Shown: positions 1 through 9,401, numbered from the stretch's first letter. The stretch: DNA of 64,000 nt from JADGRB01 sp036267635 (GCA_036267635.1 DATAVR010000120.1:1-64000); one strand, 5' to 3'. A program made the numbers and translations. The notes: generated by a model from the letters alone, not told the origin.

Positions 1-31
<31 letters not shown>

Positions 32-60
32 ACGCCCCCAAGTGACACCGAGCGCAGCGA

Positions 61-858
61 TTAGCTGCGTTCGAGGTAGGCGGTGGTGAAGTAGTCGTCC
101 TTGGTGTTGGGCGAGAAGGCGACCTTCTTGGTCTCGAACACCGACTTGCGCCCATTCTGCTTGTTGATCATTTCCATGTGCATGGCCCGGTAGCGCTTGT
201 TCTTGGGATCGAGCAGCTTGATGTCCTGGGCGACCAGCTCCTTGAGCAGCTTGCCGTCCCTGTCGTAGTAGAGCCCACGCACGACGGCCATCTTCGCCTT
301 GCTCACCCAGTAGGTCTTCTTCGAGTACCCCTCGGCCTCGGCGATCTCCTTGGTCTTCGGCGCGAGGTCGATGACGTAGCAGGGCTCGCCCCCCTGCGCC
401 TCCTCCTTCACCAGCGTGTAGTTGAAGTCGTCGAGCGACGGGATGTTGAGATCGCCGTAGGAGAACTCGCTCCCCATGAAGCTCTGGGCGCGCTGCGTGC
501 TGACCACCCGGCGCGTCTTGCGCAGCGCCGGCAAATAGATCCAGACGTCGTCCGGCTTCGCTTCGTAGTCGTAAACCAAGATCCCCGTCCCCTGGACGTC
601 GGCCGGCGAGAGGAAGTGGTAGATGCGCTTCTCCGTCTTGCCGCCGTCGTAGAGCTTGGTGGCCATCGAGATCTCGCGCTCGCGCGCCTGGCCGTTCTCG
701 CCGATGACCGTCATCTTGATGACCGCCTCCGAGCCGTCGAGCTTCCGGGTGGTGGTCACCTTGTCCATGATCTCCCGGGCCGTGGGTGCGTTCTCTGCCC
801 GCGCGGGTCCGCAGAGCAGCAGGGCGAGCATCGCGAAGAACAGTCGGCGCGTTTGCAT
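61..858 (-). CDS. LolA-like outer-membrane lipoprotein-sorting protein
   Basis: 265 aa with a clear Sec signal peptide (about residues 1-21, ending ARA|E). The mature part resembles the LolA/LppX-like family that accompanies MMPL/COG1033 RND exporters: an early segment describing trial-length beta strands, a WIYLPALRKTRRV motif and a SFMGSEFSYGD motif, both typical of this family. The expected role is a periplasmic carrier or acceptor for a lipidic cargo moved by an RND exporter; that is family knowledge, not shown here. It is the last visible gene of a leftward operon with the DUF1302-like barrel (16-nt gap) and the KASIII gene. The partner exporter could be the divergent MMPL gene at 7026-9401 or another beyond the contig edge. 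Confidence 0.85.
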   Translation of the reverse strand: MQTRRLFFAMLALLLCGPARAENAPTAREIMDKVTTTRKLDGSEAVIKMTVIGENGQAREREISMATKLYDGGKTEKRIYHFLSPADVQGTGILVYDYEAKPDDVWIYLPALRKTRRVVSTQRAQSFMGSEFSYGDLNIPSLDDFNYTLVKEEAQGGEPCYVIDLAPKTKEIAEAEGYSKKTYWVSKAKMAVVRGLYYDRDGKLLKELVAQDIKLLDPKNKRYRAMHMEMINKQNGRKSVFETKKVAFSPNTKDDYFTTAYLERS

Positions 859-874
859 GGTGGCGTCCTCGTGG

Positions 875-2449
875 TCAGAAGGTGTAGCGCAGCTCGGCGT
901 AGCCGGAGGAGAGCTCGGCGTCGATGATGCCGAACAGGGTGTCGGTCGGTCCGTGAAAAACCTGGGCGCCCACGTAGGCGGTCATCGCGTCGGAGAGGCG
1001 GTAGCCGATCCGCGGCGTCACCAGCCACTCGTGCGTCGTGAAGTTGAGGAGACAGAGCGACGACACCGACAGCGTCTCGTGCAGCGCCAGCCACTCGAGG
1101 CGCAGCGTCGCCAGGTGCTGCAGCTGCGCCGTCTGCGAGAACAGGATCTGGTTCATCTTGGCCAGCACGGAGTTGACGTCGTTGGTGACGGCTGCGGCGG
1201 AGTTCGCCATCGACAGCGTCGGCAGCACCGACGTATCGAGCGTCCCCGCCGGCCCGCTCTGCTTCTGCCAGTCGAACACGTAGCGCCCCATGTACTGCAG
1301 GATGACGCTGAGCGATCCGAAGGTGTGGTCGGCGCCGAGGACGTACTGCAGGTCCGGGTAGGCGATGTGGTGGTCGACGGGACCTGCCCAGTCGTATGGC
1401 CGCCGGTAGGCCGCCTCGCCGCGCAGGGTGCCGAACTCGCCGAGCGTGGTCGAGAAGTCGACCCCCAACACCTGCTGCTCGTAGGCGGTGCGAGAGATCA
1501 GGATCGACGGCGGCGCCGTCGGGTTCGGGTTGCCGTTCACGTCGGCCGTCAAGCTCAGGCCGGTCATCGTCAAGCCGGGCAAGAGCGCCAGACCGTGGAC
1601 GTAGGAGATCGACATGTCGAAGGCGGGAAGCTCGAGGTGCAGCCGCGCCCCCTCCGTTCCATTTTTCAGATTCGCCGGCGGCAGCACCGGGAAGGCCGGC
1701 GCGCCGTAGCTGACGTACTGGGGCAGCGCCACCGCCGGCAGCTCCGTCGGCAGGTAGATCGGCATCCAGACCCCCTCCAGCCGGAAGGGGGCGAAGCGCA
1801 AGAAGGCGCGCGCGCCGGCGTTGCCGAGGCGGATGTCGTCCTCGAGCGGCGAGCGGATCCGGAAGTCGACCGGGGTCAGGTTGTTGGTCGGGTTGAGCGC
1901 GTCGGCCCGCCCCCAGACGATGATCTGCTGGCCGAGGCGCAGGTCGAACGGCCCGAGGTAGGCATTGACGTAGGCCTCGCGCAGCTCGACGACGGTCCCC
2001 TGCGTCTGGTCCCCCTGCAGGCCATAGCGCACACGCGCCTCGGCGAAGCCGTCGCCGTACGGCTCCTTCCGCGTCCGCAGCGTCAGATCCATCTCGCCGT
2101 AACCCGACTTCAGCTCGGCCGCGTCGGCGCCCGAGACCTTGCCGGCGAACATGTCGCCGCGCACGTATCCATTAAGCGTGAAGGGCCCGGCGGCGGCCGG
2201 CGCCGGCTCGGCCGGTGCGCTCGGCGCCGCCACCGCGGCGTTGCTTTGTTCGAAGAGACCGGGCCCCGCTTCGCCAGGCGGCGCCACGACGGACGGTTCG
2301 CCGGGCTGTGACGCCGCCGCGTCGGGCGCCGCCTGCGCCGCCGCCGGTGACGCCGCCGAAGCGGGGGCGACACCGCCGTCGCTGTCGGCGCGCGCCACGC
2401 GTGCCCCTGCGCAGCAGATCAGCAACGCTAGGGTGACGGCGCGTCTCAT
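875..2449 (-). CDS. DUF1302-like outer-membrane beta-barrel protein
   Basis: 524 aa. Signal peptide about 1-21 (ARA|DS), then an Ala/Pro/Gly-rich low-complexity linker to about residue 85, then a long stretch of alternating strands. Motifs such as LREAYVNAYLGPFDLRLGQQ and GRADALNPTN match the DUF1302/alginate-export-like barrel group, and the chain ends in aromatic Phe (LRYTF), as outer-membrane barrels usually do. Members of this group often sit beside COG1033 RND exporters and lipid or steroid genes. The ATG lies 7 nt after the KASIII stop, so the two are likely co-transcribed. The substrate is unknown; a passage for a hydrophobic molecule is inferred from context. Confidence 0.75.
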   Translation of the reverse strand: MRRAVTLALLICCAGARVARADSDGGVAPASAASPAAAQAAPDAAASQPGEPSVVAPPGEAGPGLFEQSNAAVAAPSAPAEPAPAAAGPFTLNGYVRGDMFAGKVSGADAAELKSGYGEMDLTLRTRKEPYGDGFAEARVRYGLQGDQTQGTVVELREAYVNAYLGPFDLRLGQQIIVWGRADALNPTNNLTPVDFRIRSPLEDDIRLGNAGARAFLRFAPFRLEGVWMPIYLPTELPAVALPQYVSYGAPAFPVLPPANLKNGTEGARLHLELPAFDMSISYVHGLALLPGLTMTGLSLTADVNGNPNPTAPPSILISRTAYEQQVLGVDFSTTLGEFGTLRGEAAYRRPYDWAGPVDHHIAYPDLQYVLGADHTFGSLSVILQYMGRYVFDWQKQSGPAGTLDTSVLPTLSMANSAAAVTNDVNSVLAKMNQILFSQTAQLQHLATLRLEWLALHETLSVSSLCLLNFTTHEWLVTPRIGYRLSDAMTAYVGAQVFHGPTDTLFGIIDAELSSGYAELRYTF

Positions 2450-2456
2450 CGGACGG

Positions 2457-3539
2457 CTAACCCGCCGAACCGGTCCACTCGCCCGTCGCCATCACCATCG
2501 AGTAGCCGGCCGCCGCGCTGCCGAGGACGATCTTTTCGCCGCGCTTCAAGCTCCTCTCCTCCAGGAGCTGCCGGTAGGTCACCCCGATGCTCGCGCTCGC
2601 CGTGTTGCCGTAGCGCGCGTGGGTGTAGACGCCCTTGGCCTGATCGACACCGATGTCGTCGAAGATCTTGCGCACCATGATCTCGCTCGGTTGGTGAAAG
2701 ACGTAGTGGGCGATGTCGTCCGGGCGGAGCCCCAACGCGCCCAGGCGTTCGGCGACCCAGGGGGGAATGTACTTGCCGAGCCTCATCAGCTCAACCGAGG
2801 ACGACACCAGCGTGCCGCCGATCGGCACCTGACAGAGGTGCCAGTGATCGGGCGCGGTGAAGGTGTTGATCGCCAAGAGGCGGATTCCGCCTGCCGGAAA
2901 TGGCGCTCGCCTGACCAACATGCAGGCGGCCGCGTTGCCGATCGTCAGCCCGGCCGTCTTCATCTGCAGGTCGCGAACGGTCTGGATGTCGTAGCTGAGG
3001 AACGGGCCGGAGAGCTCGGCGGTGCAGACCAGCGCGGTTCGATAATTCGGATGCAGCGTCAGGTACGCGGCAGCCGTCTGAATCGCCTCCAGGTGGCCGA
3101 CGCAGGCAGCGGTCACGTCGAAGGCGTGCGTCTTCTTGAGGCCGAGCTTGGCGGCGACCTCCATGGCCGTCGCCGGCTCGAAGTACTGGCGGGCGATCCC
3201 GCCGCAGATCACCAGGTCGACCTCGTCGAGCGAGACGTCGTTGGCCGCCAGGCAGTCCTTCGCCGCGCTGACAGCGTAGTCGGCCACGATCCCCTGGCGC
3301 TCGTCGGGCTCGAGGTATCGGACCTGCGTCTTGCACAGCCCGAACACGTGCTCGATCGCCGAGGCGATCGGAACGAACTCCGCCTCGGTCCCCCTGAAGC
3401 GCGCGCGCACGCGCCGGATGATTTCGGCGTTGTCGATCCGTGTTGCGGGCAGTGCGACACCCGGTTTCGACAGATGCAATTCGGGCAAGCTCAAGAACAG
3501 CTTCCGGGGACCTGGGGGAGAAAATTCACCGTACCACAC
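2457..3539 (-). CDS. 3-oxoacyl-ACP synthase III family (KASIII/OleA-like) condensing enzyme
   Basis: 360 aa thiolase-fold enzyme. With the longest start, the Cys-His-Asn triad is complete: Cys146 in TAACVGHLEAI, His282 in VFHQPS and Asn312 in YGNTASAS. The C-terminal LGSAAAGYSMVMA loop fits KASIII. Such enzymes condense an acyl-CoA or acyl-ACP with a second acyl donor. The neighbouring export genes suggest a specialised long-chain lipid (OleA-like head-to-head condensation or similar) rather than housekeeping FabH; this is inference. The longest start is GTG, but the family core begins near residue 22. A TTG at about 3494 with GGAAG upstream is a plausible true start. It leads a three-gene leftward operon divergent from the lipoprotein gene at 3790. 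Confidence 0.88.
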   Translation of the reverse strand: MWYGEFSPPGPRKLFLSLPELHLSKPGVALPATRIDNAEIIRRVRARFRGTEAEFVPIASAIEHVFGLCKTQVRYLEPDERQGIVADYAVSAAKDCLAANDVSLDEVDLVICGGIARQYFEPATAMEVAAKLGLKKTHAFDVTAACVGHLEAIQTAAAYLTLHPNYRTALVCTAELSGPFLSYDIQTVRDLQMKTAGLTIGNAAACMLVRRAPFPAGGIRLLAINTFTAPDHWHLCQVPIGGTLVSSSVELMRLGKYIPPWVAERLGALGLRPDDIAHYVFHQPSEIMVRKIFDDIGVDQAKGVYTHARYGNTASASIGVTYRQLLEERSLKRGEKIVLGSAAAGYSMVMATGEWTGSAG

Positions 3540-3605
3540 GCGTTCGTCGCTTCCAGACCAAACAGCGATCCTTGTGAACGCCGCGCCATAAACTTCGAGA
3601 TCTCT

Positions 3606-3711
3606 CTTTTGTGTGAGCCGATTTCTCCGTCGACGAAGTCGACCTGCAGCCTCGATTTACCAACCTCCACAAAACAAAAAAGAGGGGCGTCCGTCTTTTG
3701 CGTGAGCCGAT
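3606..3711. promoter_or_regulatory. Direct-repeat pair in divergent promoter region
   Basis: The 250-nt gap between the KASIII gene and the divergent lipoprotein gene holds two near-identical 17-mers, CTTTTGTGTGAGCCGAT at 3606-3622 and CTTTTGCGTGAGCCGAT at 3695-3711 (16 of 17 identical, 89 nt apart). An A-rich stretch (ACAAAACAAAAAAGAG) lies between them. The location suggests operator sites or duplicated promoter elements controlling both arms. No known regulator is assigned. Confidence 0.45.
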
Positions 3712-3789
3712 CCCGGAAAGCGCCGAATCGAGTTGCCGCCCGTGCCGATCGTGTCGACGCCGGACCCGCTTTACGTTCTAATCCGCGGC

Positions 3790-4791
3790 ATGAAACCGAC
3801 CATCCTCCGTCGCGGTCTTGCGATGCTTCTCCCCCTGGCGCTGGCGGCCACCCTGCCGGTCTCCTGCGGATCCAAGAGCGGGACCGGTTCCGGTGCGGTG
3901 GGAAACGTCGTCATCCACGACGAGAACAACTACTCGTCGACGAGCACGCTGACGATCCCGACCATTCAGACCGCGCAAAAAACGGATCTGACGTTCACCT
4001 GGGACGGGATCGTGAAAAATCTTCTCTGTCACACGTCCGGGTCGATCGACAACGTCGCGTTCCTGAAGATCGGCAACATGACCCAGGCCGACGTGGAGAA
4101 GAAGCTGGCCGTCGGCGCGCTCAACCCCAACCAGGTCGCGGTCTACGCCGAGTATCACACCGCGACCGCCGGCGACGGCGGGACCCGGGCCACGTCGGCG
4201 ATTCTCTCCAAGTTCGACTACTACGACACGTTCAACCCGCTCACTGACTATGTCGAGTCGACCACCGTCCAGTACATGATGCTGTTCACGACGGGAACGG
4301 TCCTCAGCGTCGGCGCGCAGTCGATGGTCTTCATCCAGCCGTCGTCGGCGTCGTCGAACACGATGGTGAGCGCCCCCGACGCCTGTGCCGGCAGCTTCCT
4401 CGACTTCGTCCCCACCTTGAGCCCGATGGCGGTCTCGATCCCGGTCGCCGGGCCATGGAAGATCGATTGGAGCCAGATCACCAAGGACAACTTCGGCAAC
4501 CCGCTCGATTTTTCGCAGACCAAGCTCGACAAGGTCGAGGTTGGGTTCTTCCAGGGGAAGCAACCGTCCGACGTCCAGGCCGACTTCCTGAACGTCGAGC
4601 AGGACGCCACCTCGCTCTACACCTTCGGCGTGCCGGCAGGACAGAAGTACGTCGACCTGGGGGCCGGCGAGGCCGACGGCGGGGCCTTCCCGGGATTCGC
4701 CTCGACCGACGGTACCTGGGCCGCCGCTGTTCTTTGCGGCACCTGTTCGATCCCCGCCCCGATCGTCTTCACCATCCTCGAGCCCCAGTAA
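3790..4791 (+). CDS. Hypothetical lipoprotein, paralogue of 9376-10404
   Basis: 333 aa from ATG 3790 (an upstream in-frame TTG at 3733 adds residues with no signal character). Type II signal peptide with lipobox LPVSC. The mature protein starts Gly/Ser-rich and has no domain I recognise. It shares layout and phrases with the lipoprotein at 9376-10404: an early STLT strand, a DLTF-W-G segment, a Gly-Thr-Trp near the end, a CGxC pair and a final TILEP. The two are therefore paralogues placed at the two ends of the rightward operon. First gene of that operon, 40 nt before the FadL-like gene. Probably an exported lipid-anchored accessory of the transport locus; function unknown. Confidence 0.8.
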   Translation: MKPTILRRGLAMLLPLALAATLPVSCGSKSGTGSGAVGNVVIHDENNYSSTSTLTIPTIQTAQKTDLTFTWDGIVKNLLCHTSGSIDNVAFLKIGNMTQADVEKKLAVGALNPNQVAVYAEYHTATAGDGGTRATSAILSKFDYYDTFNPLTDYVESTTVQYMMLFTTGTVLSVGAQSMVFIQPSSASSNTMVSAPDACAGSFLDFVPTLSPMAVSIPVAGPWKIDWSQITKDNFGNPLDFSQTKLDKVEVGFFQGKQPSDVQADFLNVEQDATSLYTFGVPAGQKYVDLGAGEADGGAFPGFASTDGTWAAAVLCGTCSIPAPIVFTILEPQ

Positions 4792-4831
4792 CCCGCGCGC
4801 GACAACACGGGCGCCTGGCGGTCCTCACAAT

Positions 4832-6337
4832 TTGAAATCTCTCCCCGTCCTCACCGCGCTGATCGGAGCGTCGACGATCGCCGGACCGGCGCTCGCCGAC
4901 GGCGGCTATTACACCGGCGCCGTCGGTCCGCGCGCAGCGGGCCGCGGCGGCGCGTTCGTCGCCCGCGCCGACGACCTCACCGCCGTCAGCATCAACCCGG
5001 CGGGCCTCGCGGAGATCGACGGGACCACCATCCAGGTCGGCAACCAGCTCGCCTACTACGGCTACGACTACACGCGGGCGCCGACGCTCGACTGGGGCCA
5101 CGCGATGAACGGCGTCGCCCCGCTGGTGACGTTCGACCGGGTCAGCAACGGCACCCCCTGGCAGGCGATCCTCCCGTTCATCGGCGCGGCGTCCCGGTTC
5201 GGTCTGCGCGACTGGGCCTTCGCCGCGGCCGTCTTCGCGCCCCCCGGCATCAGCCGCGAGCAGTTCCCCGAGAGCGGCGGCCAGCGCCTCATGATGGTCG
5301 ACCGCGAGGCGCTCATCGTGAACGCCGACGTGAGCGCCGCCTGGCGCTTTCGCGATCTGTTCGGCGTCGGGTTGACGCTGGAGTGGATCACGGTCCCGCG
5401 GCTCGACTACTCGCTGGTCATCAACGCCAATCCCCTCGCGGCCACCGCCAACCCCGTCTCGGGCGAGTACGACATCCTCGCGCAGACCACGGGCTCGGAC
5501 TGGCTCACCTTCAACGCGATCGTCGGCGGCTGGTACCGCCCGCGGCCCTGGCTCGAGCTCGGCGTGGCCGGGCAGGTCATCCCCGCGAACATCGTCACCA
5601 ACAGCAACCTGGCGTTGGCTCCGCAAAAGCCGCTCAATCCGCAAGACACGATGCGGGTCACCTCGGTCACGACCGGGAGAAATGGGGGCTCGGGGAGCGA
5701 CGTCAAGATCACCCTGCCGCTGCCCCTGATGGCGAGGGCCGGCGGCCGCTACCGCCACCTCCGCGGCGCGCGCGAGGTCTTCGATGTCGAGGTGGACGTC
5801 GAATACGAGTCCTGGTCGCGCACCAAGGCGTTCTCGCTGGACACGAACGGGCTGGTCGCCACCCCGATGGGAAATCTCGCCAGCGCGCCGGTGCCGCTCG
5901 ACCAGATCCAGATCGCCAAGCACTGGAACGACGTCTTCAGCGTCAAGCTGGGCGGCGACTTCAATCTGGTCCCCGATCGGTGGACCCTGCGGGCGGGCAC
6001 CTACTACGAGACGGCGGTCGCCCCCGCGGCCTACGCCAACGTCGACTTCCCGGGCGGCCAGGTCTTCGGCGCGGCTTTCGGCGGGTCACTGTTTCTCCGC
6101 CGCCTGGAGATCGCCCTCACCTACCAGCTCCGGTATCAACCGAGCTTTTCCGTCTCGGAGGCGGACGGACGGGTCTACCAGCAGGTCCCGGGCAACTCCT
6201 GCAAAGCCCCTTACACCGACCCTTACACCTGCAACCCGAACTATCTGGGGCAGCCCGCCCCCACCGTCAACGCCGGGACCTATTCGTCCACCTCGCACCT
6301 CGTTTCGCTGGCCCTCATCTACAGGTATGGCAAGTGA
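4832..6337 (+). CDS. FadL/OmpP1-type outer-membrane long-chain fatty acid channel
   Basis: 501 aa. Signal peptide about 1-22 (ALA|DGG). The mature N-terminus has the OmpP1/FadL signature: GAVGPRAAGRGGAFVARADD followed by TAVSINPAGLAEI, the stretch forming the hatch and first strand in the family. The remainder alternates as a beta-barrel and ends SLALIYRYGK. FadL proteins pass hydrophobic compounds across the outer membrane. Here it lies between a lipoprotein and a CHI-fold protein and upstream of an MMPL exporter, consistent with handling a lipid-like product. The start is TTG at 4832 with only a weak ribosome-binding site. Usual FadL length is 400-500 aa, so it is complete. Confidence 0.9.
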   Translation: MKSLPVLTALIGASTIAGPALADGGYYTGAVGPRAAGRGGAFVARADDLTAVSINPAGLAEIDGTTIQVGNQLAYYGYDYTRAPTLDWGHAMNGVAPLVTFDRVSNGTPWQAILPFIGAASRFGLRDWAFAAAVFAPPGISREQFPESGGQRLMMVDREALIVNADVSAAWRFRDLFGVGLTLEWITVPRLDYSLVINANPLAATANPVSGEYDILAQTTGSDWLTFNAIVGGWYRPRPWLELGVAGQVIPANIVTNSNLALAPQKPLNPQDTMRVTSVTTGRNGGSGSDVKITLPLPLMARAGGRYRHLRGAREVFDVEVDVEYESWSRTKAFSLDTNGLVATPMGNLASAPVPLDQIQIAKHWNDVFSVKLGGDFNLVPDRWTLRAGTYYETAVAPAAYANVDFPGGQVFGAAFGGSLFLRRLEIALTYQLRYQPSFSVSEADGRVYQQVPGNSCKAPYTDPYTCNPNYLGQPAPTVNAGTYSSTSHLVSLALIYRYGK

Positions 6338-6357
6338 AAGAGCGTCAAGGAGAAGCC

Positions 6358-7023
6358 ATGGCACGCCGTTCCCCCAGAGCCCTCGCCACCGCCGCCGGTC
6401 TGGCGGCGCTCCTGCTCGCGTCCGCGTTGGTGGCGGGCGGTCCGCCCCCTTCGCTCGACGCGCCGGGGCTGGCGCAGGGTCCCTACTCGTCGATGCACAT
6501 GTTGCTGCAGAAGACGGTCCTCAAGATCGACGTCGCCACCGTCGACGTGCGCGTCGACAAGCCGACCCAGTCGCGCTTCGCCGAGCTGGCGCGGGGACAG
6601 CAGTACTCCTACCCGCTCGACGCCCAGCTCGCCTCGGCGGCCATCGCCGCGCCGCGCGCCGTGGTGCAGATGCAGTTCGTGCGCGACGTCCCGCTCAGCC
6701 GCTGGATCGGCGTGGTGCGCGACAACCTGGAGCTGGCGCGCGAGGCGGGCCTCATCCCCCGGGAGATCGAGCAGAAGGTGAGCAACGCGATCCCGCGGTG
6801 GTTCGCGCCCCTGGCCGAGCGCGGGTACCTGAAGAACGATCGCCTGATCTACGCGATCACGCCCGACACGCTGCGCACGGTGGTCGTCTCGGCGGGCGGG
6901 CAGGTCCTGCTCGATCTGAGCGACAACGAAGCGGGCGCGCGCCGGGTGGTCATGGCCAGCTACTTCGCGCCGAAGAGCGACACGCGCGAGCTCCTGATCC
7001 GATCGCTTTTGGAAAGGCGCTGA
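6358..7023 (+). CDS. Chalcone isomerase-fold (Chalcone_3-like) exported protein
   Basis: 221 aa from ATG 6358, which has a good ribosome-binding site (AAGGAGA). N-terminal hydrophobic signal segment about residues 6-27. The middle (LLQKTVLKIDVATVDVRVD) and the MQFVRDVPLSRW segment resemble bacterial chalcone-isomerase-like domain proteins, in which a strand ending FLRDV precedes a helical layer. The typical terminal WLG is absent, so the match is partial. Non-catalytic members of this fold bind fatty acids in plants, which suits a gene between FadL and an MMPL exporter. It ends 2 nt before the exporter's GTG, so translation is probably coupled. Fold assignment is from pattern only. Confidence 0.55.
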   Translation: MARRSPRALATAAGLAALLLASALVAGGPPPSLDAPGLAQGPYSSMHMLLQKTVLKIDVATVDVRVDKPTQSRFAELARGQQYSYPLDAQLASAAIAAPRAVVQMQFVRDVPLSRWIGVVRDNLELAREAGLIPREIEQKVSNAIPRWFAPLAERGYLKNDRLIYAITPDTLRTVVVSAGGQVLLDLSDNEAGARRVVMASYFAPKSDTRELLIRSLLERR

Positions 7024-7025
7024 CC

Positions 7026-9401
7026 GTGCTGCGCCGCTACGTGACCGCCATCGTCGGTCGTCCGAAGCTGGTGATAGCGCTCGTCGCGCTGGTGACGCTG
7101 ACGCTCGGCTTCTTCATGACCCGCCTCCATGTCCTCTTGGACGTCGACGCGCAGATCCCCCCCGGTGACCCGCTGGTGATCGTCGGTCAGCGGATCGAGA
7201 AGCTGTTCGGCGGCAAGTACATGACGGTGATCGGGTTTTATCCCCGGGCCGGCACCGTCTACACGCCCGACATCCTCGGCAAGGTCAAGCGCGTCACCGA
7301 GAAGTTGGAGAAGCTCCCCGGCGTCAAGGCGGGCAGCGTCCTGTCGCTCATGTCGCCGCGCGTGAAGGACGTCAAGAGCACGGCCGACTCGCTGGAGATC
7401 ACCCCGCTGGCCGACAAGGTCCCCCGGACCGACGCCGAGCTCGCCGCCTTTCGCGCGCGCGTGCAGGCCAACAGCGTCCTCACCAGCCTGTTCGTCAGCG
7501 ACGACGGCCGCGCCACCTCGGTGCTGGTCGACTTCTCCGACTTCGAGAAGGCGGGCGGCTCCAAGCACCTCTACGACAAGCTGGAGGCGATCGTCGCGCC
7601 CGAGCGCGGCCCCGACCTGGAGATCGTCGCCGCCGGCGCGCCGACCGTCCTGCACTGGCTGCTCGTCTACACCCGGCGCGTCGCCCTGCTCTTTGTCCTG
7701 GCGCTGGCGATGATCGGGTACCTGCACTACCGCGCCTTCCGCACGCTGCAGGGGATGATCATCCCGCTCGTCACCGCCATCATGGGCGTGGTCTGGGCGC
7801 TGGGGCTGATGGGGCTCATCCGCGCGCCGATGGACCCCTGGAACATCATGACGCCGATCCTGCTGCTGGCGATCGGCGCCGGGCACTCGGTGCAGATCCT
7901 CAAGCGCTACTACGAGGAGTACAACCGCCTGCACGGCGAGCGCCCCGACCTGCCGGCGACGGAGCACAACCGGCGGGCGGTCATCGAGGCGACGACCAAG
8001 GTCGGTCTGGTCATGCTGGCGGCGGGGACGATCGCGGCGCTCAGCTTCGGATCGCTGGCGACCTTCGGGCTGCCGACGATCAAGAACTTCGGCCTCTGCA
8101 CGGCGTTCGGGATCGTGGCGGCGCTGACCGTGGAGATGACCTTCATCCCCGCCATCCGCGTGCTGATGTCGCCTCCGTCGGAGCGGCAGACCGAACGCGA
8201 GAAGCGCGAGGAGTACTTCGACCCCGTGCTGGAGAAACTGGCGGCCACCGTTCGGGCCGGCAAGGAGCGCCCGATCGTCTGGGGCTTCATCGCGCTCATC
8301 TTGGTGGCGCTGGTGGGCCTCTCTCGGCTGGAAGCGGGCAACGACCTGCACGCGCAATTTTTCGAGCGCAACGCCCCCGTGCACGGCTTCCGGATGGCCG
8401 ACGCACGCCTGGCCGGCACGCGCGTCATCCAGGTGCTGATCGAGGGAGACGCGCCCGACGCCATCAAGAACCCCGAGGTTCTGAAGAAGATGGACCAGCT
8501 GGGGGCGTTCATCGCCCACCAGCCGCTCCCCGTCGGCAAGGTCGTCTCCATCGTCGATCTGCTCAAGCAGATCAGCCTGGCTGTTGACGACAAAGGAGGC
8601 GGCAAGCTGCCCGACACCACCCAGGGGGTGGCCCAGTATCTCCTGCTCTACACGATGGGCGGGGACGAGGAGGACCTGGCCCGCCTGGTCGACCGGCCGT
8701 TCCAGCGCGCCGTCATCACCGCCTACCTCAAGACCGACGACTTCCGCGCCATGAAGGCGATGACCGAGGCCACCAAGGCGGAGGCCGCGCGGCTGTTCGC
8801 GGGCACCGGGGTCAGCGCCAACGTCGGCGGCGGCGTCACCAACGTCATCGCCCTCAACGAGACGATGGTGCACGGCAAGACCATCAACCTCATCCAGATC
8901 TCCATCCTGGTGGTCGTCATCACCGCCATCCTGCTCCGCTCGCTGGCGGGCGGCTTCCTGGTGCTGCTGCCGCTGGCCACCGCGGCGCTGGTCAACCTCG
9001 GCCTCATGGGGTGGACCGGCATCCTGCTCTCGATGGGGACGGCGGCCATCTCGGCGATGGCGGTCGGCATCGGCGCCGACTACGCCGTCTACTTCATCTT
9101 CCGCGTGCGCGAGGAGTTCCAGCGCACCGGCGATCTGCGCGAGGCGACCGCCACCGCGCTCACGACGTCAGGCAAGGCGATCGCCTACGTGGCCAGCGCC
9201 GTCGCCGGCGGCTACCTCTGTCTGACGCTCTCGTTCTTCAAGGTGCACGTCTTGCTCGGCGTGCTGGTGGCGCTCACCATGGTGACCAGCAGCGCCGCCA
9301 CGGTCGCCTTCCTGCCGTCGGTGATCCTCTGGTTCACGCCGCGGTTCTTGCGGCGCCCGGCGGTCCGCGCTCAGGCTACGGAGACGCGCAAGGCTGTTTG
9401 A
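7026..9401 (+). CDS. MMPL/RND superfamily exporter (COG1033 type)
   Basis: 791 aa from GTG 7026. Twelve membrane segments in the internal 6+6 duplication of RND proteins: one helix near the N-terminus (VIALVALVTLTLGFFM), a periplasmic domain, a five-helix block from about residue 215, a linker with FWD-like charged residues (TEREKREEYFD), then the pattern again from about residue 415. SAMAVGIGADYAVYFIFR in the second block and ATKVGLVMLAAG in the first are typical of MMPL/COG1033 exporters, which move lipids, sterols or hopanoids rather than drugs. Last gene of the rightward operon. Its final 26 nt overlap tail-to-tail the lipoprotein gene on the other strand. No separate adaptor is seen, as usual for this class. 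Confidence 0.92.
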   Translation: MLRRYVTAIVGRPKLVIALVALVTLTLGFFMTRLHVLLDVDAQIPPGDPLVIVGQRIEKLFGGKYMTVIGFYPRAGTVYTPDILGKVKRVTEKLEKLPGVKAGSVLSLMSPRVKDVKSTADSLEITPLADKVPRTDAELAAFRARVQANSVLTSLFVSDDGRATSVLVDFSDFEKAGGSKHLYDKLEAIVAPERGPDLEIVAAGAPTVLHWLLVYTRRVALLFVLALAMIGYLHYRAFRTLQGMIIPLVTAIMGVVWALGLMGLIRAPMDPWNIMTPILLLAIGAGHSVQILKRYYEEYNRLHGERPDLPATEHNRRAVIEATTKVGLVMLAAGTIAALSFGSLATFGLPTIKNFGLCTAFGIVAALTVEMTFIPAIRVLMSPPSERQTEREKREEYFDPVLEKLAATVRAGKERPIVWGFIALILVALVGLSRLEAGNDLHAQFFERNAPVHGFRMADARLAGTRVIQVLIEGDAPDAIKNPEVLKKMDQLGAFIAHQPLPVGKVVSIVDLLKQISLAVDDKGGGKLPDTTQGVAQYLLLYTMGGDEEDLARLVDRPFQRAVITAYLKTDDFRAMKAMTEATKAEAARLFAGTGVSANVGGGVTNVIALNETMVHGKTINLIQISILVVVITAILLRSLAGGFLVLLPLATAALVNLGLMGWTGILLSMGTAAISAMAVGIGADYAVYFIFRVREEFQRTGDLREATATALTTSGKAIAYVASAVAGGYLCLTLSFFKVHVLLGVLVALTMVTSSAATVAFLPSVILWFTPRFLRRPAVRAQATETRKAV

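Noticed and set aside
656..2311. Plus-strand open frame opposite the DUF1302-like gene
   Set aside because: Composition is Arg/Val/Gly-rich without domains; the minus-strand genes have signal peptides and family motifs.
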